A stretch of 5,033 bases of DNA, taken from NCBI GenBank assembly GCA_946628865.1, contig CAMOXE010000140.1, forward strand, positions 1-5,033. The letters run 5' to 3'. This document shows positions 4,668 to 5,033 of this stretch, in pieces (the stretch's first letter is position 1; each line of letters opens with the position of its first letter). Under the pieces are notes generated by a model, which worked only from the letters and a program-made list of their open reading frames with translations, did no database searches and had not been told where the DNA came from. Source of the stretch: an uncultured Clostridia bacterium. Lineage in GTDB: Bacteria > Bacillota > Clostridia > Christensenellales > Borkfalkiaceae. Position numbers and translations under genes: made by a program.

Positions 4668-5033
4668 ATGGAAAAGAAGAAGTACGTTTACCTTTTTACC
4701 GAAGGCAACGCGAAGATGCGCGAATTGCTCGGCGGTAAGGGCGCGAACCTTGCGGAAATGACCAACATCGGTCTTCCCGTTCCTCAAGGTTTTACCATTT
4801 CTACCGAGGCTTGCACGAAGTATTACGAAGACGGTAGACAAATCAATCCCGAAATTCAGGCGGAGATAATGGAATACATCGAGAAGATGGAAAAAATCAC
4901 CGGCAAGAAGTTCCGCGATAAAGAAAATCCGTTGCTCGTTTCCGTTCGTTCGGGCGCAAGGGCATCGATGCCGGGCATGATGGACACTATCTTAAACCTC
5001 GGTTTAAACGAAGACGTAGTGGAAGTTCTTATC
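4668..5033 (+). CDS. ppdK: Pyruvate, phosphate dikinase, N-terminal part (cut by window edge)
   Basis: PPDK interconverts pyruvate, ATP and phosphate with PEP, AMP and pyrophosphate. In anaerobic clostridia it usually serves pyrophosphate-linked glycolysis or PEP synthesis in the cytoplasm. The window holds the first 122 of about 870-880 residues, all in the N-terminal nucleotide-binding domain. GGKGANLAEM at 22-31 carries K24, and LVSVRSGARASMPGMMDT at 90-107 carries R94. These correspond to the ATP-binding Lys22 and Arg92 of the Clostridium symbiosum enzyme. TEGNAKM, GLPVPQGFTIS and ILNLGLN are also family hallmarks. The ATG at 4668 follows AGGAGG (4652-4657) at 10-nt spacing and a near-consensus promoter. 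The gene is chromosomal metabolism and marks the host side of the prophage edge. Nothing in the visible part is damaged. Confidence 0.97.
   Translation, partial: MEKKKYVYLFTEGNAKMRELLGGKGANLAEMTNIGLPVPQGFTISTEACTKYYEDGRQINPEIQAEIMEYIEKMEKITGKKFRDKENPLLVSVRSGARASMPGMMDTILNLGLNEDVVEVLI

Noticed and set aside
1..5033. CRISPR arrays, tRNA or rRNA genes, and insertion sequences
   Set aside because: No spaced direct repeats, cloverleaf arms or transposase-like coding sequence were seen on either strand.

Overview
The window looks like a junction between phage (prophage) DNA and a bacterial chromosome, most likely from a gut-type clostridial Bacillota. The reasons are strong AGGAGG-type ribosome binding sites, a Gram-positive-type LexA box (CGAAC-N4-GTTCG), AT-rich intergenic DNA and a clostridial-style pyruvate, phosphate dikinase. 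No search was possible, so the taxonomy is an inference.

Positions 1-2976 are a tight leftward (minus-strand) phage head/packaging cluster. Reading in the direction of transcription it holds the large terminase (terL, start near 2967), a GTG-started 98-aa protein with a small-terminase-like look, a 57-aa four-cysteine zinc-ribbon-like protein, and a portal protein that runs off the left edge. The genes abut or overlap by a few bases, each internal gene has a good Shine-Dalgarno sequence, and none is broken. This argues against a decayed remnant.

Positions 3027-3779 hold one gene on the opposite (plus) strand. It encodes a 246-aa secreted, membrane-anchored protein with two SH3-like repeats. 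It has its own TATAAT box placed so that the mRNA would be leaderless. Its 3' end overlaps that of the next gene by 11 bp.

Positions 3769-4269 (minus) encode a 166-aa all-helical protein that resembles a degenerate sigma-region-4/ArpU-type regulator. The 398-bp AT-rich region at 4270-4667 separates it from ppdK. That region holds a perfect LexA/SOS box (4380-4393), a degenerate LexA site over the predicted promoter of the 166-aa gene, a separate 8-bp-arm inverted repeat (4414-4435), and a sigma-A promoter and 5'-UTR hairpin for ppdK.

Positions 4668-5033 (plus) are the first 122 codons of ppdK, a host central-metabolism gene.

Working model (inference): DNA damage relieves LexA and turns on the 166-aa regulator. 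That regulator, or read-through of its transcript across the antisense strand of the SH3-like gene, activates the packaging operon. The opposite-strand surface protein would then be either a lysogen-expressed cargo gene (moron) or a host gene lying at the prophage edge. No integrase, att site, tRNA, CRISPR array or insertion sequence is visible.
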